Below, one piece after another: positions 1 to 6,731 of a DNA stretch of 33,536 bases; position 1 is the first letter of the stretch, and every line of letters begins with the position of its first letter. The notes under the pieces are model-generated. The model had not been told where the DNA came from. It worked only from the letters and a program-made list of their open reading frames with translations, and did no database searches. The stretch lies in NCBI GenBank assembly GCA_001804885.1, contig MHBM01000289.1:2860-36395 (forward strand), written 5' to 3'. Origin of the DNA: Lentisphaerae bacterium RIFOXYA12_FULL_48_11 (lineage in GTDB: Bacteria > Verrucomicrobiota > Kiritimatiellia > UBA8416 > YA12-FULL-48-11). The position numbers and the translations under genes are program-made.

Positions 1-733
1 GTGCCTCAAGATGGAACGGGTCAACCTGGTTGAAATCCCCTATATCAGCCGTGGCAGCTTCGTATGCCACATTGACAGGATGTTTAAGCGGTAAATTCCA
101 TATTGGGAATGTCTCAAACTTGGCATAACCGGCACTCTTGCCGTTCTTATGATCGTGATACATCTGGTTAAGGCACGTAGCCATTTTACCGCTGCCAGGA
201 CCGGGCCCGGTTACAACTACTATAGGATTTTTGGTTTCTATATAAGCATTTGCACCGAACCCCTGTTCGCTGACTATCCTATTGACATCAGCCGGATATC
301 CTTCTATCGAGCTGTGAGTGTAAACTCTTATCCCACTCCGCTCCAGACGGTTCATGAACTGCTTGGCCGCCGGCTGATTCTCAAACCGCGTAATCACGAC
401 AGCCCGAACCTCTATACCCCACTCGCGGAGATCATCCATTACCTTCAGAACGTCGGCATCATATGTTATGCCGAAATCAGCGCGAATTTTCTTCCTCTCA
501 ATGTCTCCGGCAAAAATGCAGAGGATAATATCTGTCTGGTCTTTCAGCCGCTGGAGAAGCCTCATTTTAACGTTGGGATCGAAGCCGGGAAGAATTCTTG
601 CAGCGTGGTAATCGAAAAGAAGTTTACCACCGAACTCAAGATACAGCTTGTTACCAAAACTCTCTGCCCGATTGATTATACTCGCCGTCTGCTCGCTCAG
701 GTATTTCTCATTATCAAAACCAATGCCTCTCAT
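1..733 (-). CDS. DUF1846 (UPF0371) family protein, 3' part cut by window edge
   Basis: The minus-strand frame from ATG 733 to the left edge gives 244 codons, about half of the roughly 500 residues usual for this family. It opens [15 protein letters not shown] and carries the family's GxxFGxxxx-like early block, a run resembling [16 protein letters not shown], and a glycine-rich loop GPGPGSGK at residues 176-183 followed by [18 protein letters not shown] lies just upstream of the start. An earlier ATG at 742 hits a stop after six codons. Biochemical function is not firmly established for DUF1846. The family is frequent in anaerobes and Firmicutes. Family identity is confident; function is open. 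The gene is divergent from argC. Confidence 0.88.
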   Translation of the reverse strand, partial: MRGIGFDNEKYLSEQTASIINRAESFGNKLYLEFGGKLLFDYHAARILPGFDPNVKMRLLQRLKDQTDIILCIFAGDIERKKIRADFGITYDADVLKVMDDLREWGIEVRAVVITRFENQPAAKQFMNRLERSGIRVYTHSSIEGYPADVNRIVSEQGFGANAYIETKNPIVVVTGPGPGSGKMATCLNQMYHDHKNGKSAGYAKFETFPIWNLPLKHPVNVAYEAATADIGDFNQVDPFHLEA

Positions 734-782
734 GCCCTCATGCCCTTCATTTATGTATTAATTTGAGCAACAGGGAGTTGAA

Positions 783-812
783 TTTATAGTGTTTGAGGCC
801 ATTTCGCAACAA
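783..812 (-). promoter_or_regulatory. Possible promoter of the DUF1846 gene
   Basis: On the minus strand TTGTTG (807-812) and TATAAA (783-788) are separated by 18 nt, about 50 nt before the start codon. The -10 is good and the -35 weak. Pattern match only. Confidence 0.3.
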
Positions 813-985
813 AAGTGTAATATTTTATTTTATTGCAAATCAGGCCCGAAAAATAACGAATTTACTCGGCTGCTGTCTCCTGAGAACCAAAAATGATGTC
901 TTGAACTTAGATACCCATGCCTGCTTGCACGTTTAATCCGGTAAACAGTAATATCATCCATATGCAGCAACCACCAAGTGTCTGC

Positions 986-1014
986 TTGACTGTACACTAA
1001 CCCCAATGCATATT
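986..1014 (+). promoter_or_regulatory. Probable sigma-70-type promoter of argC
   Basis: TTGACT (986-991) is followed after 17 nt by CATATT (1009-1014), a 5/6 and 4/6 match to the consensus hexamers. It ends 28 nt before the argC ATG. AGGAG at about nine nt from the ATG is the ribosome binding site. Confidence 0.45.
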
Positions 1015-1042
1015 TCCAACCTTTGAAAAGGAGTTATTCGAA

Positions 1043-2101
1043 ATGATTAAAGCTAAAATTATCGGCGCAGGTGGCTATGGTGGAGTCGGCATTACGGAGC
1101 TGCTGCTCGGACATCCCGACGCAAAAATCAATGCACTCGTAGACGTGGAAAACCCTGGCATGCCTATAAGCAAAATTTATCCCCACTTCACTGGTTTCTG
1201 CGACATGGTGATTGTAGCCCCGGACGACCCCAAGGCACAGGAACCAGTCGACGTGGTTTTCATGGCAACGCCTGATGGCGTCGGAATGAAACTCGCTCCG
1301 GCAGAGATTGCCAAGGGTGCAAAGATCGTGGACTACAGCGGTGATTTCAGGTTCAACTCAAAGGAAGATTATGCCGAGTACGCGCGAAGGATCGGAAGAA
1401 ACACCGAGCATGCTTCGCCCGACCTGCTTCCTCAGTCAATCTACGGGCTTGCGGAATTGCACCGTAAAGAAATTAAGAAAGACACAAAAGTAATCGGCAA
1501 TCCTGGATGTTTCGCCGTAAGTTGCATTCTCGGACTCTCTCCTGCCGTCAAGAATGGACTCTTGGAACAGAACTCCATCATCTGTGACTGCAAGACTGGT
1601 GTTTCCGGCGCAGGGAAAAAACCAAGCCCGACATTTCACTACCCCGCCAGGTACGAACATATGAACGCCTATAAACTGGCCGGTCACCAGCACGTTTGTG
1701 AAATCGAGAGGGAATTGGGTAAACAGGCCGGACACGAAATTAAGGTCACATTCACAGCCCAGGTCATTCCTCTATGCAGGGGCATCATGTCCACTCTGTA
1801 CGGAACTCTGAAGAACAAGATGACTGAAGCACAGGTACTGGATATCTATCGCGACTCCTATAAGTATGATAAGTTTGTCAGAGTTTTCGAAAGCAGTGCT
1901 CCGATAGGGTCTCCCCACGTACGTGGAACAAATTACTGCAACCTGGTAGTCAGCGTCGACGAACGAACCAGCAGGCTGAGAATTGTCTCGTATATCGACA
2001 ATCTTGTTAAAGGTCAGGCCGGTTCAGCTCTGCAGAACATGAACCTTCTATTCGGTTTACCAGAAACAAATGGCCTCGACAAGCCGGGCATCTATCCGTA
2101 A
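1043..2101 (+). CDS. argC: N-acetyl-gamma-glutamyl-phosphate reductase
   Basis: This enzyme makes N-acetylglutamate semialdehyde from the acyl phosphate with NADPH, the third step of arginine (ornithine) synthesis, in the cytoplasm. The 352 residues show the N-terminal nucleotide-binding loop GAGGYGGVG (8-16), the catalytic cysteine in GNPGC (Cys156), and the conserved histidine block KLAGHQHVCE (211-220). Length is normal for the family. The start is fixed by AGGAG nine nt upstream and by the N-terminus matching the family. No other arg gene lies nearby: the next genes are bactofilins 75 nt downstream, so arginine genes are probably scattered in this genome. Confidence 0.96.
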   Translation: MIKAKIIGAGGYGGVGITELLLGHPDAKINALVDVENPGMPISKIYPHFTGFCDMVIVAPDDPKAQEPVDVVFMATPDGVGMKLAPAEIAKGAKIVDYSGDFRFNSKEDYAEYARRIGRNTEHASPDLLPQSIYGLAELHRKEIKKDTKVIGNPGCFAVSCILGLSPAVKNGLLEQNSIICDCKTGVSGAGKKPSPTFHYPARYEHMNAYKLAGHQHVCEIERELGKQAGHEIKVTFTAQVIPLCRGIMSTLYGTLKNKMTEAQVLDIYRDSYKYDKFVRVFESSAPIGSPHVRGTNYCNLVVSVDERTSRLRIVSYIDNLVKGQAGSALQNMNLLFGLPETNGLDKPGIYP

Positions 2102-2176
2102 TATTCTAAACAAGGTCAGGAACGAATACGTTCCAAAAGGACTGTCAATCCTGGAAAGTATACAGGGGGTATTACC

Positions 2177-2689
2177 ATGGAAGAGAATGAAACAGCAAAA
2201 ACAATTATAGCTGAAGATATTGAGATCACCGGCACCATAAAATGCGAAAGCAACATCCAGATCGACGGCAAACTAAACGGTGATCTCAACTGTATCGGTG
2301 ATGCCCTTATTGGCAGCACAGCAAACATAAAAGGCAATATCACAGTCAACTGCGTGACAGTTCTCGGCCAGATAAACGGGAACGTCACAGCAAAGGACAA
2401 GATCGATCTTAAAACTTCCGCATATGTCAACGGAGACATACGTTCCAAGCGCCTCACCGTAGAAGACGGAGTAACATTTGTAGGCAAGTCGGAAGTCAAT
2501 CCATCGGGCGTAAACATACCAAGGGGATACTCCCCTGATTCCGGCGATACCTCAAGCGAAGTAGTGCCTTCTGAAAATATGGATGTTGAACAGGTGGACC
2601 CTGACGTTCATGCGCTCAGAGAGGAAATCAGAAAGAATGTCAAGGAAGAGGTAAAAAGCAAGGCAGGCGGCTTTTTTGGCAAGAGGTAA
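2177..2689 (+). CDS. Bactofilin (polymer-forming cytoskeletal protein, DUF583)
   Basis: Bactofilins polymerise without nucleotide into filaments used for cell shape, polarity or chromosome-segregation scaffolds. The 170 residues hold the typical right-handed beta-helix core (about 10-105) with repeating short strands punctuated by IDGKLNGDL, IKGNITV, INGNVTA and VNGDIRS, each an inside-pointing hydrophobic with Gly-Asn/Asp turns. A charged proline/serine-rich C-terminal tail ends in KAGGFFGKR. AGGGGG eight nt upstream supports the start. A second bactofilin and parB follow on the same strand, recalling the bactofilin-ParABS link known in Myxococcus. That functional link is inference here. A 6-bp hairpin GGAACG-AATA-CGTTCC lies upstream at 2119-2134. 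Confidence 0.92.
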   Translation: MEENETAKTIIAEDIEITGTIKCESNIQIDGKLNGDLNCIGDALIGSTANIKGNITVNCVTVLGQINGNVTAKDKIDLKTSAYVNGDIRSKRLTVEDGVTFVGKSEVNPSGVNIPRGYSPDSGDTSSEVVPSENMDVEQVDPDVHALREEIRKNVKEEVKSKAGGFFGKR

Positions 2690-2734
2690 CCCCTCAGCCG
2701 TCGCTTTACCTCATAAATTCCGGAGAGATTCTCA

Positions 2735-3499
2735 ATGGAGGACTTCGACGAGCACCCCATTGTAATTGACGGTTACAATTCGGTGCGTGCGATCCGACGT
2801 GTACATCGACGTACCGAATCAGAGGCATCAAAACAATCCGCAAAAAAAGCTGATCAACCAAAAGACAGCCCCACGGAAAAAAAAACCGGCGCCCGCATTG
2901 ACCACACGGTCATTCCCAAGAAACACGAAATCACATGCTACGAATGTGATTATTTTTTTATGGTGTCCGGCCGCATTCAGGATACAATGTGCCCCAAATG
3001 CCATAAGAACCTGAAGGTTTATGACCAGACAATCAATGGCGAATGGACAGAGCCAATCAGGTCGATTGGAACCGTGGAACTGAAAGAAGGAGCCGTCCTG
3101 AATGGTGCGGAAATAAGAGCCCGTGATATTATCCTGGCCGGAAATGCCGAGAACGGTGTTATCAGGGCGGGACGAAGACTTGAACTTTGCAAGGGTGCAC
3201 GGGTAAATATGGCAAAAACAAGAATGAAGGACCTGTGTATCAGGAAAGGCGGAGAATTCGAGATTTCTTCCACCATATCATGCAGGGACCTGGATCTTGA
3301 AGGAAAATTGAAAGCACGGATATTTGCCGATGGAATGGTCAGGATCAAGTGCGGCGGTATCCTGGATGGTGAACTCCACACTCCGCACCTTGTTGTTGAA
3401 GATGGCGGCGGACTGGCAGCCAAGGTCGTCATTGGAATAGGCGGTAACAGCAAGCCTGCAGATCAGTCCGAACCGAAAGTTGTAACGAACAATCAATGA
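2735..3499 (+). CDS. Bactofilin-like protein with an N-terminal zinc ribbon
   Basis: This 254-residue protein has a basic, probably disordered N-terminus (1-60) and a four-cysteine zinc ribbon CYEC...CPKC (Cys68, Cys71, Cys86, Cys89). A bactofilin-type beta-helix follows at about 105-235 (TVELKEGAVLNGAEIRARDIIL-like repeats broken by GVIRAGRR, LEGKLKA and LDGELHT). It starts 45 nt after the first bactofilin, with GGAG upstream, and ends 9 nt before parB, so the three genes are probably cotranscribed. The zinc ribbon is not part of ordinary bactofilins and suggests nucleic-acid or protein binding, such as tethering the ParB complex or DNA to the filament. The fold assignment is confident; the role is inference. 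Confidence 0.85.
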   Translation: MEDFDEHPIVIDGYNSVRAIRRVHRRTESEASKQSAKKADQPKDSPTEKKTGARIDHTVIPKKHEITCYECDYFFMVSGRIQDTMCPKCHKNLKVYDQTINGEWTEPIRSIGTVELKEGAVLNGAEIRARDIILAGNAENGVIRAGRRLELCKGARVNMAKTRMKDLCIRKGGEFEISSTISCRDLDLEGKLKARIFADGMVRIKCGGILDGELHTPHLVVEDGGGLAAKVVIGIGGNSKPADQSEPKVVTNNQ

Positions 3500-3508
3500 G
3501 GTAAAAAG

Positions 3509-4432
3509 ATGTCAATAAAGCATGGACTTGGGAGGGGCCTTGGAGCCCTGATTAGCAACGGGTCAACCCCGGCAGGTATTACAACAACGCCACCATTGAT
3601 TGCAGCAGCAAAAAAACAGGCAGGCGGGGTCAACAAAGTCCCTCTCCAGAAAATCAGGAAAAATCCATTCCAGCCCAGACGTACGTTCCCCGAAGAGGCA
3701 ATGACAGATCTCACTGAATCAATAAAGAAGCGAGGAGTGCTCCAGCCATTATTGGTCAGGCCGTTTGGCGATGGATATGAATTGATAGCAGGAGAACGAC
3801 GACTGAGGGCGTCAGCAGCCGCAGGGCTTTCCGAGGTTCCGGTAATAATAATGGAAGCTTCAGACAATGATTCCCTTGAAGTTGCCCTGGTCGAGAATCT
3901 GCAGAGAGAGGATCTGAACATTCTGGAAGAAGCCGAAGGATACGAAGTTCTGTCCAGCAAATTCAACCTCACCCAGGAACAGGTGGCCGCGCGTGTCGGA
4001 AAAGCCCGAGCTTCCGTTGCAAACATAATGCGTATCATGGCTCTACCTGCCGAAGTAAAGCAGTTGATTGCAACAAACCAGATTTCTGCCGGCCATGCAA
4101 AACTTCTTGCCGGAATCGAAATAAAGGATGAACAGACCAGCCTTGCAAAGCGAACCATTAAAGAAAATCTTTCTGTCAGAAACCTGGAAAAAATAGTCCA
4201 GAAGTTGCGTCGTGTGCCTCGAAAACCTCGCGCAATGAAAACCGACATTCCCGAAACTCATCTGGCATACCTCTCTGACAGACTCCATAAACATTTCGGG
4301 ACCAGCATAAGAATAACACCCTGCAAAACCCTGGCCAATGGCAAGAAACAACGCGGCATACTGGAAATCGATTTCTATTCCACGGAAGACCTAAACAGAA
4401 TACTGGACGTGCTGGGAATAGCCGAAGAATGA
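3509..4432 (+). CDS. parB: Chromosome-partitioning protein ParB
   Basis: ParB binds centromere-like parS sites, spreads as a CTP-dependent clamp and stimulates ParA in chromosome segregation. The 307 residues show the ParA-contacting N-terminal signature HGLGRGLGALI (5-15), the ParB/Srx domain from about 43 with the GERRLR motif (95-100) and ENLQRED (129-135), a helix-turn-helix at about 152-172 and a C-terminal dimerisation region. An AGGT-type ribosome site precedes the ATG. Unusually, no parA (soj) is next to it: the upstream neighbours are two bactofilins. I found no full parS palindrome in the window. The stop overlaps the start of the next gene by 4 nt (ATGA). Confidence 0.95.
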   Translation: MSIKHGLGRGLGALISNGSTPAGITTTPPLIAAAKKQAGGVNKVPLQKIRKNPFQPRRTFPEEAMTDLTESIKKRGVLQPLLVRPFGDGYELIAGERRLRASAAAGLSEVPVIIMEASDNDSLEVALVENLQREDLNILEEAEGYEVLSSKFNLTQEQVAARVGKARASVANIMRIMALPAEVKQLIATNQISAGHAKLLAGIEIKDEQTSLAKRTIKENLSVRNLEKIVQKLRRVPRKPRAMKTDIPETHLAYLSDRLHKHFGTSIRITPCKTLANGKKQRGILEIDFYSTEDLNRILDVLGIAEE

Positions 4433-5484
4433 CACTCAGCCTGAAATGGATAATAAGGCAGTCAGGAAAGACCCAGCCCCGTTCCATGCTCGTTTTCTCA
4501 CTGCTTCTCATCATAACAGTCATAATTTCTTTCATAATCGCATTCCCGGAAGAAACAACCGCAATCGTAAAGAAAATCAAACCGGACAAGCCGTCGCAGC
4601 AGCTCCCAAGCAGTCCGATGCCGGATCCTGGAAAACTGGATGGCCTGAAAGCCTTTGAAGAAATGTCAAAGTTCCTTACCGTAGGACCGCGCCCGGCAGG
4701 GACTGAAGGAGCCAAATCTGCCGCAAAATATATTGCCGGCCGCCTGAAAGATTTCGGCATCGAACCGATCATTGACGAATTTAGCGACCAGACGCCCGAA
4801 GGCAGAAAAACATTCCGTAATGTTCTTGGAGAACTGCAAGGGCCCAAGGATTCCGTGATTATCCTGCTTTCTCATTACGACACCAAGTCCGGCATTTCTG
4901 CCGACTTCAACGGTGCAAATGATTCCGGGTCGAGTACCGGCCTGCTTCTTGAGCTTGCGAGATTACTAAAACAAACCAAGCCATCTGGCGCCACAATACT
5001 ATTCGCATTTCTCGACGGAGAAGAATGCCTCAAGGAATACTCCCCCGCCGACGGCCTGCACGGCAGTCGGCGGCTCGCCCGCACCCTTGTACAGAACGCA
5101 AGAGCTCAAAAAGTAATAGCTGTGATTCTTATGGATATGATTGGCGATGCGAATCTTAACGTCGGGATCCCTCGCAACAGCTCACGCCAGTTAACATCCA
5201 TACTTTTTGACAGTGCCAGAGAGGAAAACGTGCGACTTAAATTCTCAATGAACAACAATTATGTTCTCGACGATCATGTCCCATTCCTGCAGGCCGGGAT
5301 GCCGTCGATTGATATTATTGATTTCGATTATGGCTCGGAATCTGGCAGAAACGATTACTGGCATACCACAAAAGATACAATCGACAAAATAACTGCTGAT
5401 AGTCTCCAAACTGTCGGACGCGTCGTTATCCGAATGTTGAACAGAATTAGCAACATGAACCCAGGCAGCATGTCCGATAAATAA
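4429..5484 (+). CDS. Membrane-anchored M28-family zinc peptidase / glutaminyl cyclase-like protein
   Basis: This is predicted to be a zinc aminopeptidase or glutaminyl-peptide cyclotransferase on the outer face of the membrane. The 351 residues begin with a signal-anchor helix (about 20-39). The M28 domain follows with zinc and catalytic residues at His149 (LSHYD), Asp165 (GANDSG), Glu198-Glu199 (DGEE), Asp236/Asp240 (MDMIGD) and His312 (YWHTTKD). The WHT..D.dki ending resembles glutaminyl cyclases more than broad aminopeptidases. Its ATG overlaps the parB stop (ATGA), so translation is probably coupled, though a segregation role is not implied. Substrate is unknown. Confidence 0.87.
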   Translation: MTLSLKWIIRQSGKTQPRSMLVFSLLLIITVIISFIIAFPEETTAIVKKIKPDKPSQQLPSSPMPDPGKLDGLKAFEEMSKFLTVGPRPAGTEGAKSAAKYIAGRLKDFGIEPIIDEFSDQTPEGRKTFRNVLGELQGPKDSVIILLSHYDTKSGISADFNGANDSGSSTGLLLELARLLKQTKPSGATILFAFLDGEECLKEYSPADGLHGSRRLARTLVQNARAQKVIAVILMDMIGDANLNVGIPRNSSRQLTSILFDSAREENVRLKFSMNNNYVLDDHVPFLQAGMPSIDIIDFDYGSESGRNDYWHTTKDTIDKITADSLQTVGRVVIRMLNRISNMNPGSMSDK

Positions 5485-5514
5485 AGCCGGGCTGGATACA
5501 CTGCAATCAAGGGA

Positions 5515-6198
5515 TTAATAAATTGAGATCACTGTTCCTGCACGATAATGGAAGATAATTCTGAAGTTATCTATCCCATACTCGTCGCGCGAAGCTGAAC
5601 CGCCGGCATCATCCAGATACCAGCGCAACCAGATCTGCGCACCTCCCGTAAGCTTTTCCGGAAAACTGATGTTACATGCATAAGGGGTAAAGAACCATGC
5701 AGTCGAACGTTCCTGTTCTGCAGGAGAAACAAATGTCATCGCATCGATCCTCTGAAAAGAAACGCCATCAAGGCTAAACTCAAATGACATGCTGGATGAT
5801 CTGTCAGCATTGTTCAGACAAACGACATCATACGAAACAGATATTTCATTGACCCCCACCCCTGTTAAATTCAAAACACTTAGGAGAAAGAAGCCGGGCG
5901 AGAATTTAGCTTCTGTCGGCTGACAACCAAGAGCTAAATTACCTTCACCGGTATCCCACGCATAACAGCCCCCAGTGACCTCTCCACCGTCACTCACACC
6001 ACGGAAATCATTTGTTGTTACAACAAGATTTGTTCCATCAATTGACACCCAAAAACCATCAGGCAATGCGTCCAGAGTCCCAGTGAAACTATTAAATTTC
6101 TCCTCGTAGACAACATTCAGCTGCGTAACGGACATCTCGCTTCCATATAAATAAAAATTCATATAAAGCATTGCAAGAATACAACAAAAATATTTCAT
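5515..6198 (-). CDS. Secreted protein with a predicted beta-sandwich, function unknown
   Basis: The 227-residue protein begins with a short hydrophobic export signal (about 1-18). The rest is rich in aromatic, Gly and Asp residues, as in extracellular carbohydrate-binding or jelly-roll domains. The run WLRWYLDDAGGSASRDEYGI followed by DNFRI near the C-terminus resembles the closing strands of surface beta-sandwich domains that are abundant in Verrucomicrobia/Lentisphaerae exoproteins. No PEP-CTERM anchor, catalytic motif or transmembrane end is visible, and the domain fills the whole protein. The start has GAGGG about eight nt upstream. It is convergent with the M28 gene. Family-level assignment is tentative. 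Confidence 0.7.
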   Translation of the reverse strand: MKYFCCILAMLYMNFYLYGSEMSVTQLNVVYEEKFNSFTGTLDALPDGFWVSIDGTNLVVTTNDFRGVSDGGEVTGGCYAWDTGEGNLALGCQPTEAKFSPGFFLLSVLNLTGVGVNEISVSYDVVCLNNADRSSSMSFEFSLDGVSFQRIDAMTFVSPAEQERSTAWFFTPYACNISFPEKLTGGAQIWLRWYLDDAGGSASRDEYGIDNFRIIFHYRAGTVISIY

Positions 6199-6227
6199 CC
6201 CTTATTCCCTCTGTAAAAAATGAAGCT

Positions 6228-6324
6228 CTGCGGGCTGAAGCCCGCAGTTTCTTCGCGGAATCCGCCGTAGCAAAATCTGCATTCATCCCACGGACTCAAA
6301 GTCCGGGGTCTCCTGCGAAGGAGG
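6228..6324. repeat. Cluster of four short palindromes (REP/MITE-like)
   Basis: Four hairpins follow in under 100 nt: CTGCGGGCT-ga-AGCCCGCAG (6228-6247, nine bp), GCGGA-a-TCCGC (6255-6265), CGGACT-caa-AGTCCG (6291-6305) and CTCCT-gcga-AGGAG (6310-6323). The last one includes a Shine-Dalgarno. Such chains of G+C-rich palindromes are typical of dispersed extragenic repeats, but only one copy is in this window, so repetition is not shown here. Confidence 0.5.
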
Positions 6325-6332
6325 ATGAAACC

Positions 6333-6356
6333 ATGGTATACGAAGAATGGAAATAA
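6333..6356 (+). CDS. Seven-codon ORF with strong ribosome site (possible leader or repeat remnant)
   Basis: ATG at 6333 follows AGGAGG (6319-6324) with eight nt spacing and encodes MVYEEWK then TAA. The Shine-Dalgarno is paired with CTCCT in a hairpin. A terminator hairpin begins five nt after the stop. It could be a regulatory leader peptide, or the truncated start of a mobile or duplicated gene. Translation is unproven. Confidence 0.25.
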   Translation: MVYEEWK

Positions 6357-6360
6357 AGGT

Positions 6361-6383
6361 ATCAGGGTAAGACCCTGATTTTT
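6361..6383 (+). terminator. Rho-independent terminator
   Basis: ATCAGGGT-aag-ACCCTGAT (8-bp perfect stem, 3-nt loop) runs into five T residues. No full-length gene precedes it on the plus strand, only the seven-codon ORF and the palindrome cluster. It may end a short RNA that starts in 6199-6330. Confidence 0.6.
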
Positions 6384-6504
6384 CATTAAGGAAATTCCCT
6401 ACATCACCCGTCAGGTTTTCCCCTACCCTCCTGCCATGCTGGATAGAAAGGACGCGGTTTGGTATTGTTTGGATCGGGATTAAACCATATAATTCCCGCC
6501 AAAG

Positions 6505-6684
6505 ATGCTAAGTAACATCATAATGATAACGGCCTGTCTCGTGGTCGGAGGAGCAATGGTTTTAATATTGACGTTGTTCCTGAAAAGGCTCAAAAAAATC
6601 GAAGAAGAGAGATGGGGCAAGAAACCAGAGAAGGTAGCAGCTGTAATGGGGGAAACGGCCAAAGAGCAGCCAAAAACCTCATGA
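6505..6684 (+). CDS. Small single-pass membrane protein, 59 residues
   Basis: ATG 6505 to TGA 6684 encodes a protein with one hydrophobic N-terminal helix (ITACLVVGGAMVLILTLFL, about residues 8-26). A basic/acidic cytoplasmic stretch (KRLKKIEEERWGKKPEK) and a polar tail follow. The amphiphilic layout and positive-inside pattern look like a genuine small membrane protein. An in-frame stop lies four codons upstream, so the start cannot be earlier. The ribosome site is weak. It is 47 nt before nadE on the same strand. I do not recognise a family. Confidence 0.5.
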   Translation: MLSNIIMITACLVVGGAMVLILTLFLKRLKKIEEERWGKKPEKVAAVMGETAKEQPKTS

Positions 6685-6731
6685 TTGGATAACATCTCCT
6701 GACGGAAAAATATTTGGCCTGAATGAAATAA

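Larger units (their letters stand above)
734..1042. other. Divergent intergenic region, 309 nt
   Basis: No coding sequence is supported here. The left part is A+T rich and contains the DUF1846 promoter candidate, and the right end holds the argC promoter and Shine-Dalgarno. I recognise no riboswitch, T-box or arginine-operator palindrome between them. Confidence 0.5.
6199..6504. other. Intergenic region with hairpin module, 306 nt
   Basis: This stretch holds the four-palindrome cluster, the seven-codon ORF and the terminator described separately. Between 6384 and 6504 I see no gene or clear regulatory element. Confidence 0.5.

Noticed and set aside
149..766. Long plus-strand open frame of 205 codons at the left edge
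   Set aside because: It is antisense to the DUF1846 frame, whose translation matches a known family through its full visible length.
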